Part shown: one piece after another, positions 1-14,100 of the stretch | Layout: every line of letters begins with the position of its first letter | How positions within the stretch are numbered: position 1 is the first letter of the stretch | Source of the DNA: Himantopus leucocephalus | Taxonomy: Eukaryota > Chordata > Aves > Charadriiformes > Recurvirostridae | Reading direction: 5' to 3' | Length of the DNA: 64,000 nt | Assembly (NCBI GenBank): GCA_003993805.1 | Contig: RSEF01000001.1 | Coordinates: forward strand, 208,037,182 to 208,101,181 | Position numbers and translations under genes: made by a program | Notes under the pieces: generated by a model | Seen by the model: the letters and a program-made list of their open reading frames with translations, nothing else | What the model was told of the DNA's origin: nothing | The model's database searches: none

Positions 1-2598
1 CCTGATGGCTGAGTTCAAACACAACAGTCCCAGAACCAACACTACAGTATATTTCCCAGCTGATCTGATTTAAAAGACACGTTCCACCTAACTACTTTAT
101 CATTGTAGCTTTAAATATTTTGGTACAATTTCATAATTAGTCCATTAACTCTTGTGTTTTTTGATGTATTTCTCCTGAGAAAACTTTTATCCTGAGGGAT
201 TTTGATATTTGTGTTAACGTAACTGAAGTATTATGTGTAAGTTTTTCCTTGATCTTTAGAATTTCACTGAAAAGTGCCATTTGGGAATGCATTGATTAGT
301 TTCAATCACAGAGTTGGATCATTAAGTAACATGTATCTAGCATAAACAATTATTTTACCCCTTGACTATTTTATGCAGGTCATGAATAATGAATAATTTG
401 GCACTAAAAAATAATTAGAATACTGAAGGTAATATATTTACCACACAAAGACAACTAACTACATTTTTCATTGGTGCTATTAGTACCTGCAACGACACTT
501 CAGATTTTACTTTTGCTTGTGAGTTTTAACGTATGTTGTATCTACTGTGCTCGGTCATCACCATGGCTCTCTTTTTGATTCCACAAAGCAATCATGCACA
601 TGATTAAAGCTGTGCACTTAATCCTTCAGGACATCCAAGGGCTTTCTCTGTTTCACTTATTACAGAATTACATTTCAATATTTCCATTTACTTGCTGGCT
701 TAGGTGTTGCCAAATCACAGCCTTTTTTCCTATATGCAATATTGGCTTCCTAGAGCTAGAACCAGTTGAGGTAGACTAGCATAGCTCCACTTATTTCAGT
801 GCAAAACTTCTTTTTATATGTAACTGGTTTTTATTAGCTGATCCACTCTTTCTTACTGTTAAAGATTAGAAAGGTCATATAGTAAAAAAGATCCCATATA
901 GGAATCAATTCTCTAGTACAGTTATCAAAAACTAGGGAAAAAACCCAACCACTTAAAAGAGCACTGGTAGACTCCAGCTATGCAGAAAACCGTTTGCTAC
1001 CATTTGATTATGTGTTATTCCCAGGTTTCATTTATGCGCCTAATGCTTCTTTTTAATGCCTGTAATAATCCAACAGAAAGTCCACTCAACCAAATTCCAC
1101 ACTGCATTTAAGATGATGTTGCTTTCCTGGGAAAACTGTACCATTCCATGATTTTCCTTATAGTTTAAGAATATTTTTCTGATGTCTGACTTTTCCATTT
1201 TCTAACTCTAAACTGATACCTGTGAACTTTGTGCCTTTTGTTCCACCCTGCATATCTTTCCTCTGCTTTTGAGCACTGGACAATCACAAAGCCAATGGTA
1301 CAAAGCAAATGGTACCAAAAAATGGTACCACTGCATTATTAATTGTGCTTTGGGAAAGGCTGTCAGCTCTCAGAGACAATGATCAAATGCTTACATTTCA
1401 AATATCCTTTTTTCTACCAGCTCTATGGAATCCAGTCTAGCCAGGGTCCGATTCAGTAATGGGTTGGTGTTACAGTCAAAGAAAGTCTTTTTTCCTTATT
1501 TTTTGGATGCAAATTCTTCTCCTGAAATTTATGTCTATTTTCCAGTGAATCCAACAGTTTAAATAGACATTCTTAAGAGCAGTTAAAACCATGTCTTGCT
1601 CCTCTTAAGTCACTGTAATTTTTGATTTAAAGAGAAGAAACAGAATGTTTGCTATGAAACCTATTATCACACTAACCAGAAGAAGCAATTAGTTCAGCAC
1701 ATATAAGAGGACTGGTTTATTTATCCATTGGTTTTTCAGGACTGTGTACCCAAAGCACCGTAAAACAGTGCCTTTTACATACTGAGATCCTCTGCCAGTT
1801 ATTCCCAACAAGCTATGCAGCTAGTAATGATAAAAATAAGATCCAAATTACTTATAACAATGTGATTCCATGAGAAAATGTTGGTGTTTAAAAAAAAAAA
1901 ACCCTCAAGCTTAGTGTGCATCAATAAACATAAATAAAAATAAATAATAAACAAAATTTAATAATAATTTCATAAAACAAAAAATAAACAAAAATAAAAC
2001 TCCCATATGATTTTCTAGGAAGTAATTTAAGTGAATACTGTGACAATTAAGAATTTTCAGGGGGGTTAATTTTTACTGTGAGGGTAAACCTGAATAAAGA
2101 AAGTAACTTTGTGATTTAAAGCTGCTTAGAAATGACTGATTGGATATTTTGCCCTAGAATCTGTGTTGTGGGGTGGTGTCTTAGTGAAGTACTAGGCATG
2201 GATTCTGGTGTTATTTGATATGCCTTTGGTACCCTGCTAGGCCTTCGGATGCTACTGCAGAATGGCACAGCTACAAGTCCTGCACCAATGGATTCTCTAG
2301 AACATCTCCAATCTTACATTCAGATAATTGAATCATACCACATATGCTCCAAATAATTAAAAAACATATGTGTACCATTCAGATCAGCTTCTGCATCACT
2401 GCTATTTCTGTTCTGCTGAGCTGTTAAGAGCATGAGGTCAGCTGAGTGCTAAGGAGAGCGTCACACCTCTTCAGCAATGTCCTCCAGCCTCTGTAGCCCT
2501 GTCTACTCCCAGGCCCACAGAAGATTACTCATTGATTACTCTGTCTGTGGGGTAAGTTGCAGCTTTTGGAGCTAAAGAATTGCACAAAATGCTCCATC
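1..2598. other. Intergenic, no gene seen
   Basis: AT-rich DNA with no recognisable gene or transposon apart from the A-rich tract at 1890-2000 and a short imperfect ATGGTAC-type repeat at 1291-1332. Open frames are short and uninformative. Confidence 0.75.
1890..2000. repeat. A-rich low-complexity tract
   Basis: A run of A's followed by irregular AAATA/AATAA units over about 110 bases. No LINE or SINE body is recognisable upstream, so I treat it as low-complexity DNA and not as a retroposon tail. Confidence 0.7.
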
Positions 2599-2962
2599 CC
2601 ATAGAATCATAGAATGGTTTGGGCTGGAAAGGACCTTCAAAGATCATCCAGTCCAACCCCCCTGCCATAGGCAGGGACATTTTTCACTAGATCAGGTTGT
2701 TCAAAGCCCCATCCAACCTGACTTTCAACATTTCCAATGATGAGGAACTCATAACTTCTCTAGGCAACCTGTTCCAGTGTCTCACCAGCCTCATCATAAA
2801 ACAATTTCTTTTTTATGTCCAATCTAAACCTACTCTCTTTCAGTTTAAAATGGAATGCCCCTTGCCCTGTCAGCAGGGCTGCTCTCAATCTCTTCATCCC
2901 CCAGCCTGTACTGATACCAGGAACTGCCCCGACCGGGGTGCAGGACCTTGCACTTGCCTTGG
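2599..2962 (-). repeat. CR1 LINE fragment, internally deleted
   Basis: Reading + to -, it opens with the CR1 3'-end octamer-type repeat (ATAGAATCATAGAATGG) and the diagnostic GGACCTT...ATCCAGTCCAACC block, so the element's 3' terminus is on the left. The minus-strand translation contains RLDIKKKLFYDEAGETLEQVA-like residues of the degenerate CR1 3' region. At about 2875-2890 it jumps to the ...CCGACC...GTGCAGGACCTTGCACTTG block, which I know from a more 5' part of CR1. Several hundred bases of element are therefore missing, or two fragments are abutted. Not coding. Confidence 0.9.
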
Positions 2963-5900
2963 CATGTATTGGGTTGGGGAGAAAATGCTCTACTGCCATC
3001 ACTGCTCTGCTAGTGATTACGCTTAATAAGACAACAAACTAGACAGATGAATGTGATGATACTGAAAAAAACTGGACACAGTTAAATAGATAGTAACAAG
3101 CTATAGCTATATTTTAATTTTAAAATGCCTATAAAATAAATTACTGGACTTACTTGTCTTCATTGTTTATCTTACTTTTTTTTTCATAATTTTGTAATAG
3201 ATATTGGCTAAGTATAAAGATTATGTATCTGCAAAATACCATGCACCACCTGATTACATGTACATGGACTTGGCAAAGGGTGTTTTCTTCTCCTCACTGG
3301 AAGTCTTTTAGATTTGAAGGGATGATAGTTAAAATTCTGTATATGCTCTGTCTTCCCTTTCTGCAGCAGAGGCAATGAAGAAATTGTTCAGTAAAACACT
3401 TCCCAGTATTTAAAAAACTTATCTTTTGCACTTTACTTGATAACTTTTCCTTTCCTATGAAATCCTTGTTCTTTTGCTTGTAAAGCATGATAATGCAAAA
3501 TTATCCAAGTAATTACAAAAACAATATGTTTACTTTCTAAGTCCTATCCTATTTTTGTATTTTAGAGGGAATGGATTATCTTTTTAAATATAGCTAAGTC
3601 AATGGATAAAATTTGTTATGACCTACGTTATGACCTGCATTTGATACGCTTCTGGGAAATGTTGTTGCACAAAAGGAAAACTAGTACTTCCTCTTCTCAA
3701 GTCCTGTTGTATGAATACAGTGACTATTGGTTTTGATGCTGTACGTGATTCTGTAGGTCGTCTTGAGATAAGCTAAAGGCACCCCTACTGAGCTGGGCCG
3801 CTGGGCCACTTATGCATAGGGACTGTGAGAACGCCTGTTCTCTGGAAAAGGTTTCTTAATGAGTCAGAAGCCAAACCTTTCAGCCCCCGTAAAAGACTGA
3901 CATGTATCTGGTCTTGCCCAGGACAAGAACACAAAGCATCTGCTGAACGCTACTGTTAAGAGGGATGGGATTAGGCTCTGCATTTCTGCACTTGAATATC
4001 TAAATTCCACCCAGCCCTGGGGAGGTGTCCGAATCTGTCATAGATTTGAGCATTAATATTTCCATATATCAGTTCCACCTGAAAAATAATCGAGTTCTTC
4101 TCTTAGAACACCCACATTCCATCAGAACCCCTTGAAACCAGTGGCCAAAAATTGTGCATGAGGTACAATACTGACCTGATGCAATTCATAAAAAATGACA
4201 AGGATGGATTTCTAACAGCAGTGAGGCAGCCCAAAAGCTTGGATCTTGACAATGGTATCCATCAACCATGAAAAAAATGAAAGTTTTCACTTTTTACCAC
4301 AGCAAATTTTGTAGAAAATCTATAGAAACAGTAAAAGGAAAAAGAGCAAAGAGATACACTTGGCACATCTAAAAGAGTACCTGGTAGATTTTCAGAAGAA
4401 TTTGGAGCTGGCTTAGCTCTTTGCAAATAATTCATTTTCAGTCACTGCAGCTTTTTCTTTTTTAAAAAAAATTTGGTATAGCACTCTAAAAACATTTTCA
4501 AAACCTTCATATTCTTTAAGACATATTTGTTCAACCTTTTAAAATTTACTGTTTTCTGTTCTTAGCCAATTGCAGACAGCAAACCTCTAGCAAATCCATT
4601 GCCTGCCACTTTGGTTTAGGTTAGTGCTTTTTGTTGATGCTCAAACAATACAGGTAGAAGAATATTCAGCATCATTCATGAATTTTGAGAATTCCCATTT
4701 AATACTCAGCATCTTAAATCCAATGGATAAGGAACTGACAAAAATAACTAAAATGAACAGACAAATCACCTGGTCCAATCTCTAAGAACAAACAATGATA
4801 AACTTTGAATAATAGTTTGAAAGTCCACTGAAACATGGCTTTTCACATGCCACTGTGTAAATGGCTTTGCATACTTATGGTAACATAAAGTAATAATAGC
4901 TTACAAGCTAGAAAGAAAAAATGCACTGTGGCATTATAGGTTGTCATGGTGAATGTTAAAATTCATGCTTCCTTTTCACATAACAGTACCATATATATCT
5001 GAAGAAGATGAAATATTTATTTATACATATTTTTTAACATTTTTCTTAGTAGAGATTGCTCAAAATGATTTTTTTCTTCATTTATTTTTGCCCTCAATTG
5101 TTTTCTGTTTTTTTTTTGTTTCAGTTTGTCTTATGTTGGTTTACACCATTGGTATTACAATATCATGAGAAATTGGGACACAGAGCAGAGCACTATTAAA
5201 ACCTTTTAGTAAGGTTTCCCTCTCTTACACCACTGTGGTTCATCAGCATTCCCATTCAGCAAAATAATTAAGTGGGTGCCTAAACTTAGTCTTGTAAGGA
5301 GTTTCAATTTGAAGATGGATGCTGTAGGGTTTAAAATAAGGCTCAAAACATTTTTCAGATTCAGGGTCTCATTAGTTTCACTGTATTTGAGGTATGCTGT
5401 ATTAAAGTGCTACAGAAGAGTGCCCAGCAGTAATGTAATCACAGCCACCTCAGAACATAGGCATGGAAAAGTCTGTAAATAATGGCAGTGCTTTTTATTA
5501 GTCCAAATATAAGTATAGCTGGAAAAGTAGGAAAGTAGGAAAGATGAAGAAGGGCCTTAACATACAATCCTTTACAATTGTATGGCTTGCCAGTGTTGCA
5601 GAATTTCTGCCTCCCTTGAGTGGATAAGCAGTGAGAAAACTAAGGTGATTTGGATATCACTTAATGGGGTGCAAGCTACTACATCCCAGGAGCTAACATT
5701 AGTTAAGCAATATGTGTGAACTCCTTTTACAAACTACATTTGGCTTTTCCTTGCCTATGCAGAAAGTTTCAAAATTTGTGCTATAAAATTGTCTTATGCA
5801 TCTTGTAGAATTTATATTATGAATCCCATTTAGCATTCAAAGATAAGACACTTTGCAACTGAGGTCATTTGTAATATCTGTTACAAAGGTACAAGTAGAA

Positions 5901-8900
5901 ACAGATTTTAGTATCTTTTCTATTTCTATTTCATTGTGAATAAAGTGAATTTTGCCATCTCTAACCTTTGGCAGTGCCTTCCTGCTGTCATCCATAAAGT
6001 GAAGAATATTCTCTATCTCATATTCTCTAACAATAAAGATACCAAATCATTGCACAAAAGACAAAAATAACCCCAACAACTAACAAGTCACAGTAAACTC
6101 CAGGAGCAAGAGGAGCTTTGGAAAAATCCCACTTATCCCTTAAGAACTGGGATTGCAACTATTTATACATCATTTGTCTTGACTTCTAGGAGACCATCCA
6201 TGTACTGAATCTCAGGGAGAGCACAAGAAACATTATCAAAATGCACATTGTTGGGGCTTTATATGATATACAGGCAACTTTATAAAGAAATATTGAATGT
6301 AGAAGACTAGAATTTAAGTCTGCTAGGTGCTTGACACAGCTCTTCTACTGATGTGCCTTATCCATTTAGCACCTTTGAACTTGCATGCACCAGTCTTTAA
6401 AGTGGCTGTCCTGAAGTCTGCCTAACTCACAGAGCCCTGAGAATTTAACAAACAATATTTGAAAAGTAGATTTCTATCTTGGATAGCAAGTGCTTTATGG
6501 ATGAATGTGACTCTATTAGGAAAGTTACTAAAGTGCATAAGGCTAAGAATTAGGTGCCCAAATACCTTTAAAACTTTGTCACCTGCACTGTACGTGTATT
6601 TAAATTTAGATACTTGCTTATACACTGTCTGAGACTGGGACAGTGATGGTTTTGCTAAGTGTGGCAATGTCATTTCCAAAAAACCAGTCATGCTAAACTG
6701 TATAGAAGGAGGGGGTAACTAACCTCCACTTCATGAACAGCAATTCATTTTGAGTTTCTTACATTGTTCGACTTTTCATTATACATCCCATTTGATACTA
6801 ACTCTGAGCTACTTCTTTCTAAAAGACTGGTTCCAACCACAAAGTTTTTTATCCCGTTTAAGGGCAGGAGTTTGGTCTAACTGATCTTCTGCAGTCCTTT
6901 TGCCCTATTTTTTAGACATCTACCCTCTCTTCAAAGAATTTTCACTTCAGTTTTGCATACTAACAGCAGATGAATTGATTCATGAACTAAATCAACCATC
7001 TTTGACTCAAAAGAGAGCCAAATTCATCACCCTTTTAAACCCTGAATTGAAAACTAAGTGCAAAGCAAATTTTTTCACAGAAAATACTGTAGAAGCTAGG
7101 TTGTGAGAAAGAAATAACATTCATGCTTAGTGAGTCTTGCAAACCTTGCAATGACAGCCTCTTCCCATGCTAGTGCGAAAAGCTTGAGATGATACTTTAC
7201 ATTAAACTTTGAAGACTTCATGGTGGATCATGCTGCTGCTCTGTGACTTATCAGTCAAGAACACAATAGGTGATAATTTTTAAGAAACTGTCATGATGGG
7301 AGAAGTTCCCACTTTGCTATTTATTAATGGCTTTTCTTCTGAATATGGAAGCATGCCAATACATTTAATATTCTTTGCTCCAATTCAAACTGTTTCACTA
7401 TTTGCTCAATTCAGACACAAATAAGGGCAGAAGTAAATCTAATCCCAAAGTTGCAAAACCAGGTATCAATTCACTGTAACTAAAACTGGAACACACTACA
7501 GATCTCATAACTTCCAGTATGATTACTAGACTATTAGGCACCCTTCCCCATTATCTAATTAATTTCCTCTTGCTTCATATTTCCCAAACAGTAAAAAGAA
7601 AGAATATTTGTGACAAAAAGTATTTCACACTTATGCATACTAGAAATTACCAGAGGAAAGAATCACACTATGATTAGGATTAGGTTTTGTCTAAAGCTCC
7701 AGGCAGAGCAGATAAAAGGCTGTAGTTGTAATATGTGCTGCTATGCAAGTATCAAAGCTTTATTTCACACCACAGTAGTCCTTACCCTCCACTTAGACAA
7801 TGATCCCGATCATACTGCCTCACCCTTCTCCTATAGCCATGAAATAATTTAACACAGTGATATTCTCTTATTCACATCATTCTGTAGGAATATACCCTAA
7901 GTAATTCCAATTAATTTTTCTTTTGGTTCGGGTTTGGTTTAAATTCTGTTTTAAACCTGGATATTCTCATTATCATGAATTATCCAGTGCTTTCTGTTTG
8001 CTCCTGAATGCTTAGCTTCAGTACATTTTGTGGCAATCAGTTATACTGGTAGTTCACTTTCCTATCTACTTTTTTTAATATCAGCTTTATTGTTCACATG
8101 TCTGCAGCTGTACTTGCTTGGACATCTCCGAAAGTCCTGTGAATCTGGAGTCAAACTCTGAAAATTCTCCCCAGAGCATGAGATTAGGCATCTACAGGTT
8201 GGGGACAGAGTAAATTATACACAAGAGCATTATATTATTCTCCTGTAAATAATAATGCTACAAGCATGAGAGAGAAAGTAGCTTATTAATATCATCTGAA
8301 GTCTAAGAGTTTTAAGAGATAGTTCAACCTGGTGTCATATTCTATTCTTCTTTTATGCTGAACAGACTGTCTTCTCTCATGTAATGCTGCCAATCTGCCC
8401 TTTCCATTTTCTCTTACAGCCAGACTAATTTTTATGTAGCTCATGCCCTTTGGGTCTAAATCTGCTTAGTAGTACTCAGAAGCCAAATTTCTAGGTGCCT
8501 TTGAAATGCTGGAGAAGAGAAAGCCAGACAGATTGTCCAGGGTTCCATTTACCTTGCATCTATTTTAAAAGAATGTTAAATCAAGGATTTAAAGCACCCT
8601 TGTTAATTACTACTTGCTATAGTTAATTATAGGACAAGATGGCAAAATAGTCTACTGAGTCATTTGGATATAGAACTTGCAAAGATTTGATCTTCTGCGA
8701 TGCTATGTCTTGAATTACAAGTTGAACAGAAAATTCAAATCTATGGCCTGCATTAGTTAAACACTGCAGCCTTTGGGTTCAGGTCTAATACCTGCGTACA
8801 CAGGATAATCATCTCCTGCCTTCTAAGAATTTTGTGAACGCTAACTAGATACTGTTTAGATAACTTTTCAAAAACACACAGTGCTATGTGACACAGTGCT

Positions 8901-10599
8901 AAGTTATACTTGCCAGTTACAGGATAGAAGGCCCAATAGCTACAGTATTACTGTGGGATATGGAAACAGGGAATTTAATTCCCCACTTTATCACACACTC
9001 CCTGTATGACACAAGGCAAGTTACCCAGTCTCAGTGATGGTGTCTATGCTGAACCTGAGCTGCCTGGTCACAGTAATGTCACGTGCTCATATACTGTGGA
9101 GCCCTGGTTCCAGGTATCTACCTTGTCCTTGTAAGCAACCTGAATGACGACTGACTAAAAATTCCTCCTTCCCTTGTAAGTGGTAAATCAGTCCCTTCTA
9201 AAAAGAATTTTGGGCTCTCTTGCATGCATGATATTAGTCCTGTGATGTCACTGCGAGGCAGGCAAGAAATATGAAAACGGTCAGACATATGCCGCTGGGT
9301 TGGATCTGCTGTCACTGCAGATAAGGGTGCCTTTGGATGCACTTTACAATGCAGAAGGTACTAGAGATTTTCCAACTGCGTGCAGCAGCTGGCTTACCCA
9401 AAACCCGGCCCTTGCATCACTCCTTGTGCTGAATAACATGATTAGTTGGTGACTCTGCTTTCAAAAACCAGCATACACAGAGCCTATGTTTTCCAGTTTC
9501 CCTGTAAAATGATGGCAGATTATAAATAATAATGCCTACCAAAGGTATTATGGAGATAAACATACTTTGAAGATGGCTTAGATACTATTTTAGATGGGGA
9601 CTGTAAGCATATATTACTGATTGTAATTGTATCAGTTCCACGTAGTATATTATGTAAAATATACTAAAGGCATTCATTATTATTTTTAGTACTAATAAAA
9701 ATAACTATAGACAGTTACAATGCGTCATACGTAAGTATAGATATTTGCATAATGATCCAAGAGGAAATCTAATACTTCTGAAATGCATCCAGATGGTGTC
9801 ATTTCTAAAGCATTCAGGTAATAACCCTTATAGTTGGTAGAATCAGATCTCCAACTTCTGTATGTATGTTCTCCAGTACTTACAACACTGAAAACATAGT
9901 CACCAAAATCACAATCTTGATTACAAAAAGAATACAATAAACTGTTTTTTTCCATTCACTTGGACAGCTAGGGTCCAGCTGGGTTCATCCATGAAAGCTT
10001 TTCCATATGCAAAAAGATATGGAGTAATAGTAGAGTAATAAAAGATGAATCACTGATGATTTCATGAACTGAAGACAGGAGAGGATGGCTACAAGGTCTT
10101 CATTAAGTTGGTGATAAGCATCTGACTGATCAGATAACAAATCCACAAAAACAAAGTTTGCAAGGCCCTGTTCTTTAGTAAATAATTTATCAATGTTAAC
10201 CTGACATAGGGGTCTATTACTAATCACATTAGTTCAACTGACTGTGAATTAGCCACACATTCCTGGCTAAGGGAATGGTAATGCACTGTGCTGAATATGG
10301 TTGCTCGATTATCCAAGGATTAATGGCCTGATTGACAGACCACTGAAATGAGCAAAAAAAATCCCTTTGCTTCGGTTGGGATTTGGGTTAAATACTAACA
10401 AAATACGTATTGAGGAAATCAGTTATATGCGATCTTGTCTTGGTCCATAATTAAATTGGATTTTGTATTTCTTCCTCTGCAGATCACTGCTGATAATTTA
10501 TAGCAAGATACCAAAGAACTACTTTTCTTCTATATTTTTTAGAGCAGAGCTCATTTTGCTACAGACGACACATGAAGAAAGAGCCGGACCGTGTAAAGG
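2963..10599. other. Intergenic, no gene seen
   Basis: 7.6 kb of AT-rich sequence without a recognisable repeat or gene. Open frames are under 90 codons. Two minus-strand frames at 9725-10227 lie close together and were considered but not called. Confidence 0.7.
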
Positions 10600-11190
10600 T
10601 GTATTGTTTTTGCATGGCAAGGTTTTGGTAGCAGGGGGAGCAGGGGGAGCAGGGGGAGCTACAGAGGTGACTTCTATGAGAAGCTGCTAGAAGCTTCCCC
10701 CATGTCCGATAGAGCCAATGCCAGCTGTCTCCAAGATGGACCTGCTGGTGGCCAAGGCTGAGCCCATCAATGATGGTGGTAGCGCCTCTGGGATAACATA
10801 GTTAAGAAGGGGAACAAGTTGCTCGAAGTGGCAACTGCAGCAGTCAGAAAAGAGGAGTGAGAGTATGTGAGAGAAACAACTCTGCAGACACCAAGGTCAT
10901 TGAAGAAGGAAGGGGAGGAGGAGCTCCAGGCATGGGAGCCGAGATTCCCCTGCAGCCCTTAGTGAAGACCACGGTGAGGCAGGCTGTCCCCCTGCAGCAT
11001 GAAGGTCCATGGTGGAGCAGGTATCCACCTGCAGTCCATGGAGGACCCCACACCAGAGCAAGTGGATGCCCAAACTCATCTCAACCCACCAGCCTTTTGC
11101 TATATTTTCTCTCCCCTGTCCAGGTGAGGAGCAGAGTGATAGCGCGGCTTTGGCGGGCACCTGGCGTCCAGCTAGGGTCAACCCACCACA
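10600..11190 (+). mobile_element. Solo LTR of an avian endogenous retrovirus, internally deleted
   Basis: The block starts TGTATTG and ends ...CAACCCACCACA, so it has TG...CA retroviral LTR termini. It matches my memory of an abundant LTR in bird genomes: the GGTTTTGGTAGCAGGGGG start, the AGAAGCTTCCCCCATGTCC segment, repeated 'ATGG...GGAGCAGG' units at about 11005-11065, and a final GGGCACCTGGCGTCCAGC segment. A TATA-like ATAACATAGTTAAGAAGG at about 10794-10811 supports + orientation. The usual middle, including the poly(A)-signal region, is missing around 11070-11090. A 9-base AGCAGGGGG unit is repeated three times at about 10629-10656. No gag, pol or env sequence flanks it. The flanks share only a weak AAAG, so no clear target-site duplication is proved. 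Class is from recollection. Confidence 0.65.
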
Positions 11191-14100
11191 AAGAGACAAT
11201 CAAATATAACCGCAACACAGGAATTTTCAGTTGTCTAGGGATAGCTTTTTTCCTTTAATCTAAAAGAAGTGATATACATTATGAGCTGTATAATGAAGAT
11301 GAAAACATAAAGATCCCCAGTATAAAACCAAGTTGCTTTTCAATTATATTAAGGCTCATTATAAATTCATCTCTTTTACAACATGTTTTACAGAAATCAA
11401 AAAGCTTCATGAGAAATCTTTATGGGAACATGATGATGGCACAGCATTCTGATTCTGAATCACATCCTTTTCTTTAATGAATCAAATATAGAGTGGAAAA
11501 TACAAAGTAAAATACTGAGAAAAAATTAAGGCACTAAAAGTAAGTTCACCGAAGTACTAAATGGGAATAAAATGAATCAAACCTTTAAATGTCATCTTAT
11601 TAAGCAGATGAATGCCATGCAACAGCTGCCTTAACCAAAAAGACTGGAGAAAATATCAGAAAGGCCAAGCATGGAGATCTCAATATTTGGAAAGTTTGCC
11701 CTTTGTATCTTTTAGACAGCAAATGTGAGGGATGAAGGGGCAACACTCAAAGGCTAGGAATACCGTCTCTCAGCACAAAAAGAGCAAAGGGATAAAGAGA
11801 ATACAAAAGATGACAGCATTTGGATAAAAGCCAGTCATATAAAGATATCAGCACAGAATAATAGAAGAGACTGGCAGACATCCCAAATCAATTAAGGAAG
11901 ATTACTACAGCATAGGCCAATATACGTGCCTTCAGAAAGCCTAAGATATGGATAACAAAGTTCAAGAATAGCTACAAAAAAGGAAGAAAATGTGAATTTG
12001 GGGAGGTAGGAGGAAAATGAAGGAAATGTTAATTAAAAATCAAAGTAAGGCACAAATGTACTGTGTTCTTGCGAACTCTGTTTGACACCTCTGTATGACC
12101 TACACAGGGACTAAAATTACTGATTATAGACTGTACCTAAGACAGTAATTCAGTGGGTGTGGAACATATTGAGACACCTCATCCTGCAACCAGATAGACT
12201 GTCACTTGAGGCTCAGTACTCCTGAAAAGACACAAATTGGTGTAAACTACCAAGAGCTTAATCTACTCAAACTGTGAGATATTCTCACCAAACCAGGCAT
12301 GTCTAACATGATGGAGTTCCATTTTTTAAATGAATAATGTTTAATGGAGACTAACAAAAAACTACAAATAAACTCCTACTCATAAATCAGTTCCGGTTGT
12401 AAATAAGCCCAAGGCCATTTTCACCACTCCCTCAGGGAGGGAAAAATGATTGCCTTGGCTCTCTTAAAACTCGTGATGAAGGTAAAGTAACCCATAAATG
12501 CTGCGCATGGTAGTTCAACATGCGTTAATAATCGGTGACTTGGGCTACAGGTAATAATTACTCACTTGGACTACAGCTGACGGCTGGCAATCACATTGAG
12601 ACTATCTGAAAATACACATCAATTAACAGGGAGTACAGCTATTAAAATCATCTACTGTTCAACTTTTATGAACAACAAACTGACATTCCTGATTCAGTTC
12701 TTTAAACCATAGCTCCTTCCACTGCAGTTATAGACTGAATTCCAAGCTAAGAAAGCAGATCTTCCTTGGATTCAATTTTTTCTTCATGCTTCTCAAATCT
12801 CTAATATAGGAGCAATGCTTCTCAATTTTCATCTAAATCTCAGTTTACACTATTTAAAGCATAACAGACTTAGAAGGGAATTGTCAGGCAAACAGAAATT
12901 GTCCCTTACACTTAATTTGCTTTTTCTTCCATGCCTTCTGCACCAGAATTTAGAAGAACGCATTATTACTCCTTCTGCAGAGAGTTATTATCCTTATTTT
13001 GTTTATGAAAACACTAAGAAAATATGACATAACAATGGTTAGACTGTAAACCATAGATTGGCTACCTGCCTCAGTCACAGAGCTAGTTTACCAGAACTGA
13101 GTTCCTTTTCATCACTGACTAGATCTGATGATGAACATAAAAATTTTGCAAAAGTATGAGAAGACAGTGTGTGTGTGTGCAGGCACGTACAGCAAATTAC
13201 TGTAACCAACAGTAAATAACCAGTACTGTGCGGATAGGTAAAAGTGTCAGCTGTAAGAATACAGTCAAGGGAAGCGCATAAGTTCCAATACAGAACCTTA
13301 CACTAACACCACTGTTTTCAATTACTTCAATAAATTCCTTCTCTATTAAAACTGTGAGGTTTGATCAGAAAGCATTGTTCGAATGCTTTCGTAAAATCTG
13401 CAGTAAACCTCTTTTATCTCTTTTTATCCAAGAAAGAGCCCAAACATTTTGCCCTCTACAAATTGTTCTTTTCAGATCTCAGTGACTCGGCTGATTTTGT
13501 TCCAGATTAGTTTACTTTGACAACTAACTGAAGACCAAAGCAGCAGATTCTGCAGTCCTGAAGTTTTAAGCAAGGGTATTTCTTTCCTAGGTAAATATCT
13601 GTAGGTTTCTTTATTGGAATTTTTGCTTGGTGTCAGATTTGCACCAACAGCACCACATGCTCAGACTAAACCAGCTGTCTGTGTATAGCACTGTGTGGCA
13701 TGTCACTTTTCGACCATGCAGATTTACACAGGGTAAATTCCTTGCTAAATACAATTAATTCCCCCCACCACGGACTTTTGATACAGGGCAGCTGCCAGTA
13801 TAGCCATACAAATAGCAGATCTCTCCAAAACGTCTTTAACACAGTGAGTAGTCCCACAGTCCTTATTTAAACTGAGGGTGGGGAATTGCAGTAATGCAAA
13901 TATGCCCAATCATGTGCTGAATTGGTCAGTGTTAATGGAATGACTAAAAGGTTCATGGTCCATTTCTCCTCTCCCTTCCCAAGTCAATTTGCAACTGCAA
14001 TAGACATACAATTGTAATGCCTGGATATCTGCTGTGGCTGTAGATGATGCACTCTTCTGAAAATCAGGTTTCCCAAAATTAGTAGGCAATTTTGGAAATA

